From Bacteroidota bacterium (GTDB taxonomy: Bacteria > Bacteroidota > Bacteroidia > UBA8524), in assembly GCA_003531115.1 (NCBI GenBank), contig DQHT01000135.1, positions 56,141 to 78,432 of the forward strand: a DNA stretch of 22,292 nucleotides, read 5' to 3'. The notes under the pieces were generated by a model. It was not told the origin of the DNA. It saw only the letters and a list, made by a program, of their open reading frames with translations, and made no database searches. The translations under genes and the position numbers were made by a program. Numbering within the stretch: position 1 is the first letter of the stretch; every line of letters starts with the position of its first letter. Below are positions 21,976 to 22,292 of this stretch, in pieces.

Positions 21976-22292
21976 TTGGCGTTCAGCACGGTAATCATAG
22001 AGGACTCTCCAATCTACCTTAAGGTATTGGAAGAATTGGTCAGAGAGAATAAGGATCTGGAACTGATAGCCAGCACGACGGATTTTGTCGAAGGAAAAAC
22101 CATCCTTCAGACAATGATACCCGATCTGATCCTGCTCGATGTAGAGATCGGTGATATGACTTCCTTTGACCTCATCCCTTTTATCAATCCCCAAAGCCGG
22201 GTCATTTTTGTTACTTCCCATTCTGAATACGCGGTTAAAGCCTTTGAGGTCAGCGCCATCGATTATCTGGTAAAACCCGTAACCAAACAGCG
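21976..22292 (+). CDS. Response regulator, receiver domain (probably LytTR type), 3' end outside window
   Basis: An open frame of 105 codons reaches the window edge. It reads LAFSTVIIEDSPIYLKVLEE, with the acidic pair ED near residue 10, then DLILLDVEIGDM with the phosphoacceptor Asp, FVTSHSEYAVKAFE with the conserved Thr, and the lysine of DYLVKPV. EYAVKAFEVSAIDYLVKPV is the hallmark of receiver domains joined to LytTR DNA-binding domains, which usually pair with a histidine kinase of the LytS/His_kinase family. An in-frame stop at 21961 leaves TTG at 21976 as the only reasonable initiator; the next ATG would cut off the first third of the domain. The output domain lies beyond the edge, so LytTR is inferred. 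Confidence 0.85.
   Translation, partial: MAFSTVIIEDSPIYLKVLEELVRENKDLELIASTTDFVEGKTILQTMIPDLILLDVEIGDMTSFDLIPFINPQSRVIFVTSHSEYAVKAFEVSAIDYLVKPVTKQ

Overview
The window comes from a member of the Bacteroidota, most likely a free-living, Chitinophagia- or Sphingobacteriia-like lineage (that rank is a guess). The phylum is well supported: a giant PKD-repeat protein ends in a type B sorting domain of the type IX secretion system (T9SS), DUF4286 and DUF4292 proteins are present, secreted proteins start after ...AQ cleavage sites, and promoters carry the TAnnTTTG box instead of a sigma70 -10. No prophage, insertion sequence, CRISPR array, tRNA or rRNA was seen.

Layout. 1-338 (-): truncated secreted protein. 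444-1055 (+): thioredoxin-fold protein, tail to tail with a 1757-residue T9SS substrate (1026-6299, -). 6379-9351 (-): a three-gene operon (secreted TPR protein, DUF4286 protein, M48 metallopeptidase lipoprotein) ending in a clear intrinsic terminator. 9599-17173 (+): a tightly packed, partly overlapping run of flippase, dut, sugar nucleotidyltransferase, TPR lipoprotein, DUF4292 lipoprotein, EnvC-like amidase activator and Ppx/GppA phosphatase, which reads as a cell-envelope assembly operon with two nucleotide/phosphate genes embedded. 17162-18324 (-): ferredoxin, iscX and maf. 18691-20286 (-): lnt. 20466-21140 (-): rsmI. 21192-21551 (-): unidentified small protein. 21976-22292 (+): start of a response regulator running off the right edge.

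How they fit together. Much of the window serves the envelope: lipoprotein maturation (lnt), three predicted lipoproteins, a polysaccharide flippase with a sugar-nucleotide enzyme, septal peptidoglycan control (EnvC-like), and a T9SS-exported adhesin-like giant.

The most unusual content is intergenic. Five tandem repeats have different sequences but all have a 7-bp unit. Two of them supply the -33 element of the next gene's promoter (fdx, lnt). A 58-bp dispersed element occurs twice, on either side of lnt, next to a REP-like palindrome. Six genes have the TAnnTTTG box (one copy imperfect) only 5-7 nt before the start codon, suggesting leaderless or nearly leaderless transcripts. Five genes appear to start with TTG. 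I found no clearly new multi-gene system; the repeat/promoter architecture is the best candidate for something undescribed.
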